From NCBI GenBank assembly GCA_947085045.1, contig CAMTUU010000006.1:160135-224134 (forward strand): a DNA stretch of 64,000 nt. The letters are read 5' to 3'. The stretch comes from Pseudolysinimonas_A sp947085045 (GTDB lineage: Bacteria; Actinomycetota; Actinomycetes; Actinomycetales; Microbacteriaceae). Position 1 is the stretch's first letter. Each line of letters opens with the position of its first letter. Under the pieces are notes generated by a model. It saw nothing but the letters and a program-made list of their open reading frames with translations, had not been told where the DNA came from and made no database searches. Position numbers and translations under genes: made by a program. Below, piece by piece: positions 20,182 to 28,757 of the stretch.

Positions 20182-20276
20182 TCAGGTCTCCTCCTCACAA
20201 CGCCGGGGACACGGACGAATTCCCCCAGCTGAACGTTGGTCTCCGTTTCGCCCGTGAGGTTCCCTAGACTCCGGCC

Positions 20277-23200
20277 ATGGCATGGAGCGATTCGGCAGCC
20301 AAATACCTGCGCGGTTCGACCAGCTGCCCCCGGTGCGAACGCGGACCGGTCGGCAAGGACTCCTGCCCGTTCTGCGGCGCGATCCTCACCGGTCCCGTGG
20401 CCGACGAGCTGCGGGCGGTCTCGGTCGAGGCGGCCGATCTGCTCACGCGGCGCCAGGAGATCATCGGGCGCCTGACGACGAAGGCGGCACTCGCCCCGCC
20501 GCCGGTCGGGGTCCCCGCCGCCGCCACGGCACCCGGTGCCGCGGTGCTCCCTCCCCCGGTCGGGCGGCCCGTCCCCGGGGTGGCACCGGCGCCGGCATCC
20601 AGCTCCCAGGTGAGCCTGCAGTCGGTGCTCGCCGTCGCGGGCGCGGTGCTCGTCGCCGTCGCGATCGTCGTGTTCCGGTTCTTCAACGTCGACGTCGACA
20701 TCTCGGTGCGGCGGTTCGTCATCGCCGCGGTCACCGTCGTGTTCCTCGGCTTCGCCTGGCTGCTCGCGCGGGTCAGGCTCACCTTCTCGGCGGAGGCGGT
20801 CGGGGCGCTGGCGATGGTCTTCGTCGCGCTCGACATCTGGGCGCTCTCCGAGGTCGTCCCCGACGGCGTAAGCCCGTGGACCTTCGCGGCAATCGCGACC
20901 CTCGTCGCCTCCCTCCTCACCCTGCTCATCGCCGTGCTCGTCCGCCTGCGCACCTGGCTGTGGCTCGGCCTCGTCGGCCTCGTCTTCGTCCCGGCGTTCT
21001 TCGGCTACGCGGTCGAGGCCACCTGGTCGGCGACGATCGGCCACCTCGGGGCGGTCGCGGTCGCGATCCTGGGCTTCGAGCTCGCCCGGCGGTTCGCCGC
21101 CCGATTCGAGAGCCCGCTGCTCGCCGACCGCGTCACGATGACCCTCGTCGCGCTGGTGTTCGGCGCGATCGTCGTCGTCGGCCTCCCGCCGATCGCCTTC
21201 CGCCTCGACACCACCCCGTTCTTCGTCGGCGCCTCGCTGACCCTCGCCGGGCTCGCCGCACTGAGCGGCGTCGCGACCCGCACGCTGGCTCCGGCGGCCT
21301 GGGGCGCGGCCCTGGGCGTTCTCGCGACGACGGCGGCCAGCATCCTGCCCTTCGCGCTCGAGCTCGACGAGCCCGCCTGGTTCCTGGTGCTCGCCCCGGC
21401 CGCCGCCGCGGTCGCCCTCGTGGTGCTCGCCCTGGTCCCGTGGCCCGTGCCGGTGCCGCGCACGGCGCTGCGGATGGGCGCGCTCGCGGTCGCCCTCGGC
21501 GCGGCCGTGCCCGCGGTGTTCGTCGGGCTCATCCAGCTGTTGTCGCCGCTGCTCATCACCTCGTCCCGCTTCTTCGAGTACGCGCCGTACGACGTCCCGC
21601 CGCCGTACGACCCGCCGTTCTGGCTCGACCCGATGCAGAACTGGACGCTGTTCCCCGCCGATCCGAGCCTCGCCGCGATCCTCGGCATCGCCGCGGCCGC
21701 ACTGGGTGCGCTCGGGCTCACCTTCGCGGTGCGCCGCGAGGGCGGAGCATTCCGGCCCTGGCTGGTCCTCGCGACCTGGCTCGGAGCCGCGGCCCTCGCC
21801 GCCGCCCCCGCCTGGTCGGCGCTGTCCCGGCCGGGTCAGGTCGTCGCCGGCGTCGTGATCGCCCTCGGTCTCGCGCTGGTGGTCATCCTCGTGCCGCGAG
21901 TCCGCGTCGCCGCCGTCTCACTGCGCGCACCGCTGCTGGCTGCGGGGCACGCGATCCTCATCTACCTCGCCGCCATCTCGTGGGGCGACGACCGTCTCAC
22001 CGTCGCGGCGGGCGCCGCGATCGTCGTCGTCTTCGGGGTGCTGGCGATGGCGATGCCGGCCGTGCTCCGCCCGGTCCACGTCGCGGTCGGCTACGGCTAC
22101 GCGCTGATCCTGTTCGCCCGCGGGCTCGACCTGCTCGGTCTCGACACCATCCCGGTGATCTCGTACACCGCGACGCTGGCGTCGGTGTTCGCGCTCGTCG
22201 TCACGCTCGTGCGCCGGGTGCGCGCGCCGCTCTGGTACGCGGTGCTCGGGGTCACCGCCATCCCGTTCCTCATCGGAGTCGCGACGGTCATCGCGGAGCG
22301 CACCTGGGAGACCGCGCTGCCGAACGCCGCGATCTTCGCGCTCTGCCTGACGCTCACCCTGACCCGGCGTCCCGGTCTGACCCGGTTCGTGCGCAGCGGG
22401 GCGGCCGCGCTGCTGCTGCCCGCGCTCGCGGTCGTCCTCGTGAACGTCGTGCCGCGCATCCTCGAGACCGACGTCGTCCCCGCCTGGAACGGCCAGGGCG
22501 GCGCGCCCGTGACCCTGCCGCTGATCGCGACGCTCGTCGCGCTCGTGCTGCCGACGACGCCGCTCATCGCGAACTCGCTGCGCCGCGGCGAGGTGTCCGA
22601 GGAAGATGCCGGCTCGGTGCGGCTGTGGATCGAGATCTCCGCCTTCGTCACCGGCGGCATCGCCGCCCTCCTCGCGCTCGTCCTGACGACGACCGACCTG
22701 AGCACCGCGCTGCTCGTCTTCCTGATCATCGGCATCGGGTCGGCCGGTGCGAGCGTCTTCGCGAAGCGCCGGTACGGCTGGTGGGTCGCCGCGGGCGCGT
22801 GGACCGCCGCGCTCTGGTGCGTCTGGGGCCTCGTGGGCATCACCGACGTCGAGCCCTACGTCTACCCGCCCGCCCTCGCCGCCGTGCTCATCGGCGTCGT
22901 GCTCACCCTTCGTCGCCGCAACGGCGCCGCCCTCGTCGCGCCCGGCCTGGCGATCGCGATCGCGACCTCTCTCGTGGTCCTGGCCGTCTCCGGGTCGGGT
23001 GAGGATGTGTTCCTCCCCTGGCGTGCCCTGGCACTGCTGGCGGCCTCCCTCGTGCTCCTCGTGCTCGGGATCGTGCTGGGTCGCACCGAGACGCGGCTCG
23101 GGGTGCTGCGCGTCCCCGCCCTTGCCGCGGCGATCGGAGCCGCCTCGGCCGGCGCGATCCAGGCGGTGCGCTACGCGTGGGGACGCGACGACCTGGGACT

Positions 23201-24032
23201 GGTTCTCGAGGGCGCGGGGCCTCCCGACCTCGTCGTCTGGCCGGTGCTCGCGTTCAGCGTGGTGGCGGCGATCCTCGCGGGTGAGGCGGCGCGCTTCTTG
23301 CGTCCGGCCCACCGCTGGCTGCTGACGCCGGCGCTCGCCTTCCTCATCCTCGGCCCGATCGCCTTGGTCGTGCCGCCCGAGGGCGCGACGGTCGCAGCCA
23401 TGTGGACGCTCTGGGGACTCATGCTCGTGCTGCTCGCCGCAATGCTGTTGACGGTGCGCCGCGGGCTGCGCGGCACGACGATCCTCCCGCCGACCGGGAT
23501 CGTCTTCGCCGCGGCCTGGTTCGTCGGCGTCGCCGGCTGGAGCGTGCGCGACCTCAACGTCGAATGGTTCTCGCTGCCGCTCGGACTCGCCCTGACCGGT
23601 GCGGGCGTGCTGGTGCTGCGGGCCGGCACGCCGGCGACCCCGGGCACCGTCGTGTCCTGGCCCGTCGGCTTCACGCCCACCTGGGCGGTGCTCGCGCCCG
23701 GCATCATCGTGACGGTGCTGCCGTCGGTGCTCGCGACCGGCACGAACCCGGCGACCTGGCGCGCCATCCTCGTGCTCGGGCTCGCCCTGGCGGCGCTGCT
23801 CGTCGGCGCGATGCTCCGCTACGCCGCCCCGTTCGTGCTGAGCCTGGTGACGTTCGGCGTCGAGATCCTGGTGATCCTCGTCGTGCTCGCCGTTGGGCGT
23901 GACATCGATCCGGTGATCTTCTACGTCGCCGCAGGGTCGGCGGGCGTCATCCTCATCACCGTCGCGATCTGGTTCGAACGACGCTCGCGCGGCGACCGCG
24001 AGGGCAGCGCCCGGATGCGCGACCTGAGGTAG
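20277..24032 (+). CDS. Giant polytopic membrane protein, SCO7613 C-terminal type
   Basis: 1251 residues. Begins with a zinc-ribbon (C17, C20, C30, C33 in CPRC...CPFC), then an Ala/Pro linker, then more than 30 hydrophobic segments from about residue 115 to 1235, and a short basic tail. Actinobacteria carry such SCO7613-type proteins of unknown function; the ribbon suggests a cytosolic metal-binding or nucleic-acid-binding head on a membrane body. Alone in its transcription direction with the PGPGW protein 29 nt behind. Confidence 0.8.
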   Translation: MAWSDSAAKYLRGSTSCPRCERGPVGKDSCPFCGAILTGPVADELRAVSVEAADLLTRRQEIIGRLTTKAALAPPPVGVPAAATAPGAAVLPPPVGRPVPGVAPAPASSSQVSLQSVLAVAGAVLVAVAIVVFRFFNVDVDISVRRFVIAAVTVVFLGFAWLLARVRLTFSAEAVGALAMVFVALDIWALSEVVPDGVSPWTFAAIATLVASLLTLLIAVLVRLRTWLWLGLVGLVFVPAFFGYAVEATWSATIGHLGAVAVAILGFELARRFAARFESPLLADRVTMTLVALVFGAIVVVGLPPIAFRLDTTPFFVGASLTLAGLAALSGVATRTLAPAAWGAALGVLATTAASILPFALELDEPAWFLVLAPAAAAVALVVLALVPWPVPVPRTALRMGALAVALGAAVPAVFVGLIQLLSPLLITSSRFFEYAPYDVPPPYDPPFWLDPMQNWTLFPADPSLAAILGIAAAALGALGLTFAVRREGGAFRPWLVLATWLGAAALAAAPAWSALSRPGQVVAGVVIALGLALVVILVPRVRVAAVSLRAPLLAAGHAILIYLAAISWGDDRLTVAAGAAIVVVFGVLAMAMPAVLRPVHVAVGYGYALILFARGLDLLGLDTIPVISYTATLASVFALVVTLVRRVRAPLWYAVLGVTAIPFLIGVATVIAERTWETALPNAAIFALCLTLTLTRRPGLTRFVRSGAAALLLPALAVVLVNVVPRILETDVVPAWNGQGGAPVTLPLIATLVALVLPTTPLIANSLRRGEVSEEDAGSVRLWIEISAFVTGGIAALLALVLTTTDLSTALLVFLIIGIGSAGASVFAKRRYGWWVAAGAWTAALWCVWGLVGITDVEPYVYPPALAAVLIGVVLTLRRRNGAALVAPGLAIAIATSLVVLAVSGSGEDVFLPWRALALLAASLVLLVLGIVLGRTETRLGVLRVPALAAAIGAASAGAIQAVRYAWGRDDLGLVLEGAGPPDLVVWPVLAFSVVAAILAGEAARFLRPAHRWLLTPALAFLILGPIALVVPPEGATVAAMWTLWGLMLVLLAAMLLTVRRGLRGTTILPPTGIVFAAAWFVGVAGWSVRDLNVEWFSLPLGLALTGAGVLVLRAGTPATPGTVVSWPVGFTPTWAVLAPGIIVTVLPSVLATGTNPATWRAILVLGLALAALLVGAMLRYAAPFVLSLVTFGVEILVILVVLAVGRDIDPVIFYVAAGSAGVILITVAIWFERRSRGDREGSARMRDLR

Positions 24033-24061
24033 TTCCCAGCCCCGCTCGGTACGGTCCTGCC

Positions 24062-24457
24062 ATGACCGCCGTGCCCGAATCCACTCCCGCCGCCCGCCTC
24101 GGATCGGCGCTCGGTCGCGCCGCCGGGTCGGCCCTCGTCGGCGGGCGCGCGGCCATCCGCAAGAACCCCACCGCGAACAGGGTCTACCGGGCGGGCGTCG
24201 GGGTCGTCGGCGGCACCACCGTCGCGCTCGGCGTCGCGCTGATCCCGCTGCCCGGCCCGGGCGCGCTCGTCGCCCTTGGCGGGCTCGGCATCCTGGGCAC
24301 CGAGTTCGAGAAGGCCCAGGCGGTCAACGAGAAGGCGACGAAGGTCGTGAAGCGCGGCTACGGGGCGGCGAAGGATGTCGTCGCCCGGCGGCGGGCGGCG
24401 AAGGCGGCGGCCGCCGCAGCGACCGCCAACGGATCGGACGAGACGACCACCGTCTGA
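24062..24457 (+). CDS. PGPGW/TIGR02611-type small membrane protein
   Basis: 131 residues. A hydrophobic hairpin about 45-80 contains LIPLPGPG, the core of the PGPGW domain, flanked by basic residues (RAAIRKNPTANRVYR) and followed by an Ala/Lys-rich cytosolic helix. Function of the family is unknown. It lies 29 nt after the large membrane protein and may be co-transcribed. Confidence 0.75.
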   Translation: MTAVPESTPAARLGSALGRAAGSALVGGRAAIRKNPTANRVYRAGVGVVGGTTVALGVALIPLPGPGALVALGGLGILGTEFEKAQAVNEKATKVVKRGYGAAKDVVARRRAAKAAAAAATANGSDETTTV

Positions 24458-24467
24458 ACGGCGCCGC

Positions 24468-24683
24468 TCAGGCTGCGGCGGCCGGGCAGTGCACCCGGGT
24501 CGCCGTGGACCAGTCGCCCGCGCGTTCGACGACGTGCTCGAGCATCGAGGTGCCGCACATCGGGCACGCCCGGCCGGCGCTCGACGGCGGCGGCGGTTCG
24601 TCGGCCGACCCGAGCTCGGCCGGGCCGAGATAGGGGTAGAGCGCGCGGTTGAGCCGATCCCACCAGCGGAGGCGATCATCCAT
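24468..24683 (-). CDS. Small zinc-ribbon-like protein
   Basis: 71 residues. ACPMCG near residue 40 gives one CxxC; a third Cys lies near the C-terminus (VHCPAAAA), so a complete four-Cys site is not present. The N-terminus (RLRWWDRLNRALYPYLGPA) recurs in short actinobacterial hypothetical proteins. Divergent from the MarR-type regulator across a 59-nt region carrying two direct repeats. Confidence 0.65.
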   Translation of the reverse strand: MDDRLRWWDRLNRALYPYLGPAELGSADEPPPPSSAGRACPMCGTSMLEHVVERAGDWSTATRVHCPAAAA

Positions 24684-24690
24684 ATCGTTA

Positions 24691-24720
24691 GTGTACTCAC
24701 CGCTTACTTCGTGTACTCAC
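24691..24720. promoter_or_regulatory. Twin GTGTACTCAC repeats, candidate MarR/OhrR operator
   Basis: GTGTACTCAC is at 24691-24700 and again at 24711-24720, exactly 20 bp apart, so both face the same side of the helix. Each copy is itself a GTG-N4-CAC dyad. They lie between the divergent zinc-ribbon gene and the OhrR-like regulator, ending 22 nt before the regulator start: the expected place for autoregulation. Confidence 0.55.
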
Positions 24721-24742
24721 TTTTTTCGGATAGCTTCGAGGG

Positions 24743-25186
24743 ATGATGACCTCCGCCGACCCGCTCGCGCTCGACCGCCAGGTGTGCTTCGCCCTCGCCG
24801 CGACGTCGCGCAGCGTGATCGCGCTGTACCGCCCGGTGCTGGAGCCGCTCGGGCTGACGCATCCGCAGTACCTCGTCATGCTCGCGCTCTGGGAGCGCAG
24901 CCCGCGTCGCGCTGGCGACCTCAGCGACGAGCTGCTGCTCGAGCCCGCGACCCTCTCCCCGCTGCTGCGGCGGCTCGAGTCGGCGGGACTCGTCACCCGC
25001 ACCAAGGATCCCGCCGACGAGCGTGCCCTCGCGGTGGCTCTCACCGAGACGGGCGCGGCGCTCCGCACGAAGGCGCTGGCGGTGCCCGGTCAGGTCGTCG
25101 AGCGACTCGGGATGTCGATCGCCGACCTCGAACACGCGCGCGACGTGCTCACCGGTCTGCTGACGGCGTCTCGGGCGGCACGGTAG
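24743..25186 (+). CDS. ohrR: MarR-family regulator, OhrR-like
   Basis: 147 residues. Winged helix with the OhrR hallmarks: Cys15 in QVCFALAATSRSVIALYRP, then LGLTHPQYLVMLALWE and the wing RLESAGLVTRTKDPADER. In OhrR proteins the N-terminal Cys senses organic hydroperoxides and its oxidation releases DNA. The tyrosine usual after CFAL is replaced by Ala here. No ohr peroxidase gene is next to it, so its target may lie elsewhere or be the divergent zinc-ribbon gene. Two ATGs in tandem (24743, 24746) are possible starts. Its end overlaps the next, convergent gene by 38 nt. Confidence 0.75.
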   Translation: MMTSADPLALDRQVCFALAATSRSVIALYRPVLEPLGLTHPQYLVMLALWERSPRRAGDLSDELLLEPATLSPLLRRLESAGLVTRTKDPADERALAVALTETGAALRTKALAVPGQVVERLGMSIADLEHARDVLTGLLTASRAAR

Positions 25187-26090
25187 CCCGCCGCGCCAGC
25201 AGCTCCCGCACGGCGAGCCCGACGGCGGCCACCACGACCGCGGCGATCAGCCGTGGCAGCACCAGTTCGGGCAGGACGAGCGCCTGGCGGAAGACGGCCC
25301 AGCCGTAGTCGAGCATCTCGAGCGGGTACGGCAGGAGGACGCGCGAGCCGACGGCGGAACTGACCGCGGTGGCGAGCGCGGGGCCGATCCAGAGAATCGC
25401 GAGGGCGCCGAGCGCGGCGACGATCCGGCCGACCGAGCGGATGCCACCCCAGATGATCGCGGCACCGACGAGGATCGCGGGGACCCGGTCGGCGAGCGGG
25501 AGCAGCAGGAGGTGGAACTCGCTCGGCAGCCGGACGAGGGGCGCGAGCAGCCCAGAGAGCCAGAAGCCCGTCGCGAGGGCCGCGACGGCGAAGGCGACGA
25601 CCGCCCCCGCGCGCGACCCGACGGCGATCGCGCGGAACAGCACGATGCCGATGAGGACGGCGACCACGACGACGACGACGAGTGCCGCGACGTAGAGGGT
25701 CGACACGGTGCGGTCGGTGAGTCCCCCGGACACGACGACGGCCGTCTGCACGATCGCGATCAGGTGAATCAGGGCGATCGTGCCGCTGAGCACCAGCAGC
25801 GCGAACCGCCCCCGACGCGAGGCGGTCGCCCGCGCGACGATGCCCGCCGCCGCGTACGCGGTGACCACGAGCCCGACGAGCAGGGTGAGCGCGTACTGGC
25901 TGAACGGCAGCAGCACGATCGGCATGTCGCCGGGCAGCGTGTCGCTCGCCCACAGGTTTTGCAGCGGCAGCCGCATCCCGGTGACGATCCACGGGAGGAG
26001 TCCGAGAAGCGCCGCGGCGAGACCGATGCCCGCCCAGGCCGGGAGCGGCAGGGCCGGGCGGGGGTCGGCGGTGGGGCTGAGATCTGTCAC
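25149..26090 (-). CDS. Integral membrane protein of unknown function
   Basis: 313 residues with about eight hydrophobic segments separated by very short loops, no signal peptide and no recognised motif. The C-terminus RELLARRATVPPETP is cytosolic by the positive-inside rule. The gene runs against the OhrR-like gene with a 38-nt tail overlap. I do not recognise the family. Confidence 0.7.
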   Translation of the reverse strand: MTDLSPTADPRPALPLPAWAGIGLAAALLGLLPWIVTGMRLPLQNLWASDTLPGDMPIVLLPFSQYALTLLVGLVVTAYAAAGIVARATASRRGRFALLVLSGTIALIHLIAIVQTAVVVSGGLTDRTVSTLYVAALVVVVVVAVLIGIVLFRAIAVGSRAGAVVAFAVAALATGFWLSGLLAPLVRLPSEFHLLLLPLADRVPAILVGAAIIWGGIRSVGRIVAALGALAILWIGPALATAVSSAVGSRVLLPYPLEMLDYGWAVFRQALVLPELVLPRLIAAVVVAAVGLAVRELLARRATVPPETPSADR

Positions 26091-26166
26091 CCCGACACGC
26101 TAGCTCCGCACGGCCTGAGGCGAACTGACAGACCAGCGAGCCAGGCATGGGCACCTTCTGAGCGGC

Positions 26167-26189
26167 TCGGAGGTGTGAAAACCCTCCGA
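26167..26189. promoter_or_regulatory. TCGGAGG-N9-CCTCCGA dyad
   Basis: Perfect 7-bp inverted repeat with loop TGTGAAAAC, 78 nt before the HesB-like start and 76 nt before the divergent membrane protein. It may be an operator or a leader stem; nothing further supports either. Confidence 0.3.
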
Positions 26190-26267
26190 ATCACGCCCAG
26201 AACTGGAAGCGTGTGCGGATTCTCGGAAGCGTGGCTGACTCGTGCACACCCAGCGGAAGGATTCCAC

Positions 26268-26549
26268 GTGCTCACCATCACCGACAACGCCAGCCTCGTC
26301 GTCAGCGACATCGTCGGCCGCGCCGTCACGACCGACACCGGGGGGCTGCGCATCGTCGGCGCCCCCGACGAGAAGTTCGCCGTCTCGGTCGCCGATGCCC
26401 CGACGGACAGCGAGATCGTCGCCGCCCAGGGCTCGGCCCGCGTCTTCATGGATCAGCCCGTCGCCGAGTCCCTCGACGACAAGGTTCTGGATGCTCGCGT
26501 CGGCGACGACGGCGCCGTGCAGTTCCTCATCTCGACCCAGCCGGCCTGA
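26268..26549 (+). CDS. HesB/IscA-like fold protein without cysteines
   Basis: 93 residues. The pattern LTITDNASLVVSDIVGRA, GLRIVG and SARVFMDQPVAESLDDKVLDA follows the A-type Fe-S scaffold fold (HesB/IscA/ErpA), including the typical VFxD...L turn. None of the three cluster-binding cysteines of that family exists; the protein has no cysteine at all, so it cannot hold an Fe-S cluster in the usual way. Such proteins are common in actinobacteria under the HesB name. GTG start with AAGGA seven bases upstream. Confidence 0.75.
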   Translation: MLTITDNASLVVSDIVGRAVTTDTGGLRIVGAPDEKFAVSVADAPTDSEIVAAQGSARVFMDQPVAESLDDKVLDARVGDDGAVQFLISTQPA

Positions 26550-26618
26550 CCCTCACCGGTTGCTGACCGGCGTCCGTTCCCTCTTCGCGGGGGAACGGGC
26601 GCCCTTCTTCGATCGGAC

Positions 26619-27857
26619 TCAGAACGGCGGCGGATCCGAGGTGCTGACGTGCCCGGTCGGGCTCGTCCAGGTGAGGATCCCGCCCGGTCCCGGCTCGACC
26701 CTCCACCGGGAGTGGTGTTTGAGGGTGTGATGTCGTCGCGAGAGGTGCGCGAGCTTGTCGGCGGCGGTGCGGCCGCCCTTGCCCCAGTCCCAGGTGTGAT
26801 CAATATCGCAGTTCTTCGCGGCCTTGCCGCATCCGGAGAATCGGCAGGTGCCGTCACGGAGCCGCAGCCACCGAGTCAGATCGGCGGGCGGCCGATAGAC
26901 CGTGCGGTCGACGTCGAGCACCGTCCCCGTCACCGGGTTGGTGAGGATGCGGTGGAAGCTCGGGGCGTGCGCCGCGAGCCGCCGCGCGGTGTCGGCGTCG
27001 ATCGGGCCGTACCCGTCGAGGGTGGCGGGTTCATCGGCGAGCCCGAGCAGCGTCATCATCGGCACTAGAACGCCGACGGTGACGCGCGGGGCGATCTCCG
27101 GATCGTGCGCCCCGGTGAGGAGGTCGGAGCCGACGTCGGCGCGCAGCTGCCCGAGCGTACGGGCTTCTCCGGGTGCCCCGGCGAGATGCCGGGCCGTCGC
27201 GTCGATGCGCTCCCACGCCGCTTGAGCCGCCGGAGCCGGTAGGCGGAAACCGAGCCAGGCCATCCCGTCCGGTTCGGGATCGAGAGAGGCCGTGCGACCC
27301 TCCGCTGCCTCGGCGTGCCGTTCCACGAGCGGACGCGGGTGGAGACGCTCGCGGAGCGAGCGCATCCGCTCCCCGAAGCGCGCGGGCGCGAGCTGCGCGA
27401 GTTCGAGGGCGCGGGCGTCGACCTCCGCGTCGGCGCCCTCGGGAATGCTGTCCAAGGTGTCGGCGAGCCGGCGGGCGTTGGCGGCCGAGATCTCGCCCGC
27501 GCGGAACGCCGCCCAGGTGCGCGGAGCCCGCGCCCGCAGGGTCGCCGCCTGGTGCGCGAGGGTCGCGGCGGTGCCTTCCGCGATCGAGAGCCGCACCGCC
27601 AGATCGGCGATCGCGGCGTCGTAGGCGATGCGCAGGTCGAGGTCGGTGGGCTCGTCGGCGACGACCACGAAGACCTCGGGATGCCGGTGTGCCTCCGCGA
27701 GGACATCCGCCATCGCCGCCATCTGGGTGGCCATCGCGCGGGCCGCCTGCCAGGCCGCCACCTCGGCCTCGGCCAGCCGCCACTCGATGCGCTCGTGCGC
27801 GTCGGGTCCGCTCCATATCGCCTGCGGGGCGGGGGTCTGAGGGGCGATTTCGGTCAT
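26619..27857 (-). CDS. DUF222 protein with C-terminal HNH nuclease domain
   Basis: 412 residues. Long helical DUF222 region (about 30-300) then an HNH module near 345-390: CRFSGCG, CDIDHTWDWGKGG, LAHLSRRHHTLKHH, with the D-H pair of the first strand and the later H residues for metal and catalysis. This 13E12-repeat family is abundant in actinobacteria, often in many copies; biological role is not settled. The start overlaps the altered reading frame of the upstream lipoprotein. Confidence 0.85.
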   Translation of the reverse strand: MTEIAPQTPAPQAIWSGPDAHERIEWRLAEAEVAAWQAARAMATQMAAMADVLAEAHRHPEVFVVVADEPTDLDLRIAYDAAIADLAVRLSIAEGTAATLAHQAATLRARAPRTWAAFRAGEISAANARRLADTLDSIPEGADAEVDARALELAQLAPARFGERMRSLRERLHPRPLVERHAEAAEGRTASLDPEPDGMAWLGFRLPAPAAQAAWERIDATARHLAGAPGEARTLGQLRADVGSDLLTGAHDPEIAPRVTVGVLVPMMTLLGLADEPATLDGYGPIDADTARRLAAHAPSFHRILTNPVTGTVLDVDRTVYRPPADLTRWLRLRDGTCRFSGCGKAAKNCDIDHTWDWGKGGRTAADKLAHLSRRHHTLKHHSRWRVEPGPGGILTWTSPTGHVSTSDPPPF

Positions 27858-27944
27858 GCCCTCATGCGACTGGAAGCCGCCGACATCAGCGGCCGTTTCC
27901 TGCCCTGTACGTTGCCGGATCCGACCATCGTTACCGATTCGTGA

Positions 27945-28537
27945 TCATCCGAGGAGGATGCGGACGATGCTGCCGTTCGTCGCGAGGTCGGTACCGTACG
28001 CCAGTTCGACAGTCGCAGACTGACCGGTGGGAGGGTGACCGTCGGCACCGACGAGTAGCCGAAGCCGGCGTCGGTCACGGAGATCGAGGTCACGACGCCG
28101 TTCTCGACGACGGCGACCACGGTGGCATCTCGATGGGACCACAGCTCCCCCGCCGACTCGACGTAGCGGTAGAAGTTCGACACCTCATCCAGACGGTCGT
28201 TGCTTACGCCGTAAGGTGCAAGCGCTCCGAGGAGCACCGCCTTGTTGGCGTTCGCGCGCTCCTCGTCGACCTCCTGCCCCGCGCCGGCTGGGCTGACGCC
28301 GGAGAACGCCTCGCGGAACACCTCGGTCGGCACTCCGAGCGCCGCGGCGATCAGCACGACCGGGCGCCCGTTGCCGACCGGGCCGGTCTCGTGTCCGCCC
28401 TGAATCTTGAGCGTGACCGTCTCGGTCGCGTTCGCAGCGACGACATCCGGCAACGAGGATGCCGTGGTGCATCCGGCGAGAGCGACGATCAGAGCGAGGC
28501 AGCCAGCCAAAATGCCGGGACGCGAAGACGTTTTCAT
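27945..28537 (-). pseudogene. Lipoprotein gene with a -1 frameshift near its 3' end
   Basis: ATG at 28537 begins a lipoprotein signal (lipobox LAGC, Cys23) followed by a secreted domain of unknown family: TVTLKIQGGHETGPVGNGRP, then VVENGVVTSISVTDAGFGYS. After TVTL (about residue 169) the frame turns into Ser/Arg-rich text with poor codon bias and runs to 27854. The neighbouring frame instead gives PTGQSATVELAYGTDLATNG to a stop at 27945, matching the expected C-terminus. One extra C in the minus-strand CCC run at 28031-28029 would restore it. This is either a true frameshift or a homopolymer sequencing error. Confidence 0.6.
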
Positions 28538-28683
28538 GCCCGCAGCCAAGCAGCCGCGGGGCAGGACGGGGCGGACGTGCAGCTGACGCCTGGGCGATCC
28601 TGTGGCACAACCGAGCGGGGGTCGTCGGTGGATCCGAGAGGGGGGCGGACGCGACGTGAACCGGAGCTCCGGCGGAATGGAAG

Positions 28684-28757
28684 TAGGGCGGACGGGACTT
28701 GAACCCGTGACCGACGGATTATGAGTCCGCTGCTCTAACCAGCTGAGCTACCGCCCC
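28684..28757 (-). tRNA. tRNA-Met (CAT)
   Basis: 74 nt. Acceptor arms GGGGCGG (28757-28751) and CCGCCCT (28691-28685) pair with one G-T; discriminator A. D arm GCTC..GAGC, anticodon stem GCGGA/TCCGT around loop CTCATAA, anticodon CAT at 28723-28721, T arm ACGGG-TTCAAGT-CCCGT. No CCA encoded. Sequence is elongator-Met-like; a lysidine-type tRNA-Ile with the same anticodon cannot be fully excluded. A glycosyltransferase gene ends inside it. Confidence 0.9.

Noticed and set aside
20282..23002. Long Arg-rich frame overlapping the large membrane protein
   Set aside because: Arg/Pro/Gly-rich text is the +1 shadow of biased codons; the zinc-ribbon and helices are in the other frame.
21918..23312. 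464-codon antisense frame rich in Asp, Arg, Glu
   Set aside because: Composition is the mirror of hydrophobic Ala/Val/Leu codons on the other strand; no start region or homology.
26619..27857. DUF222/HNH protein as part of a mobile element
   Set aside because: No inverted repeats, integrase or target duplication is visible around it, and the family is a normal multicopy component of actinobacterial genomes.
27854..28030. C-terminal Ser/Arg-rich extension of the lipoprotein frame to 27854
   Set aside because: Codon bias drops and the neighbouring frame carries a plausible end of the protein, so a frameshift is more likely than a real tail.
28684..28757. tRNA-Ile with lysidine (CAT anticodon)
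   Set aside because: The body resembles actinobacterial elongator tRNA-Met; Ile identity cannot be excluded without comparison but is less likely.
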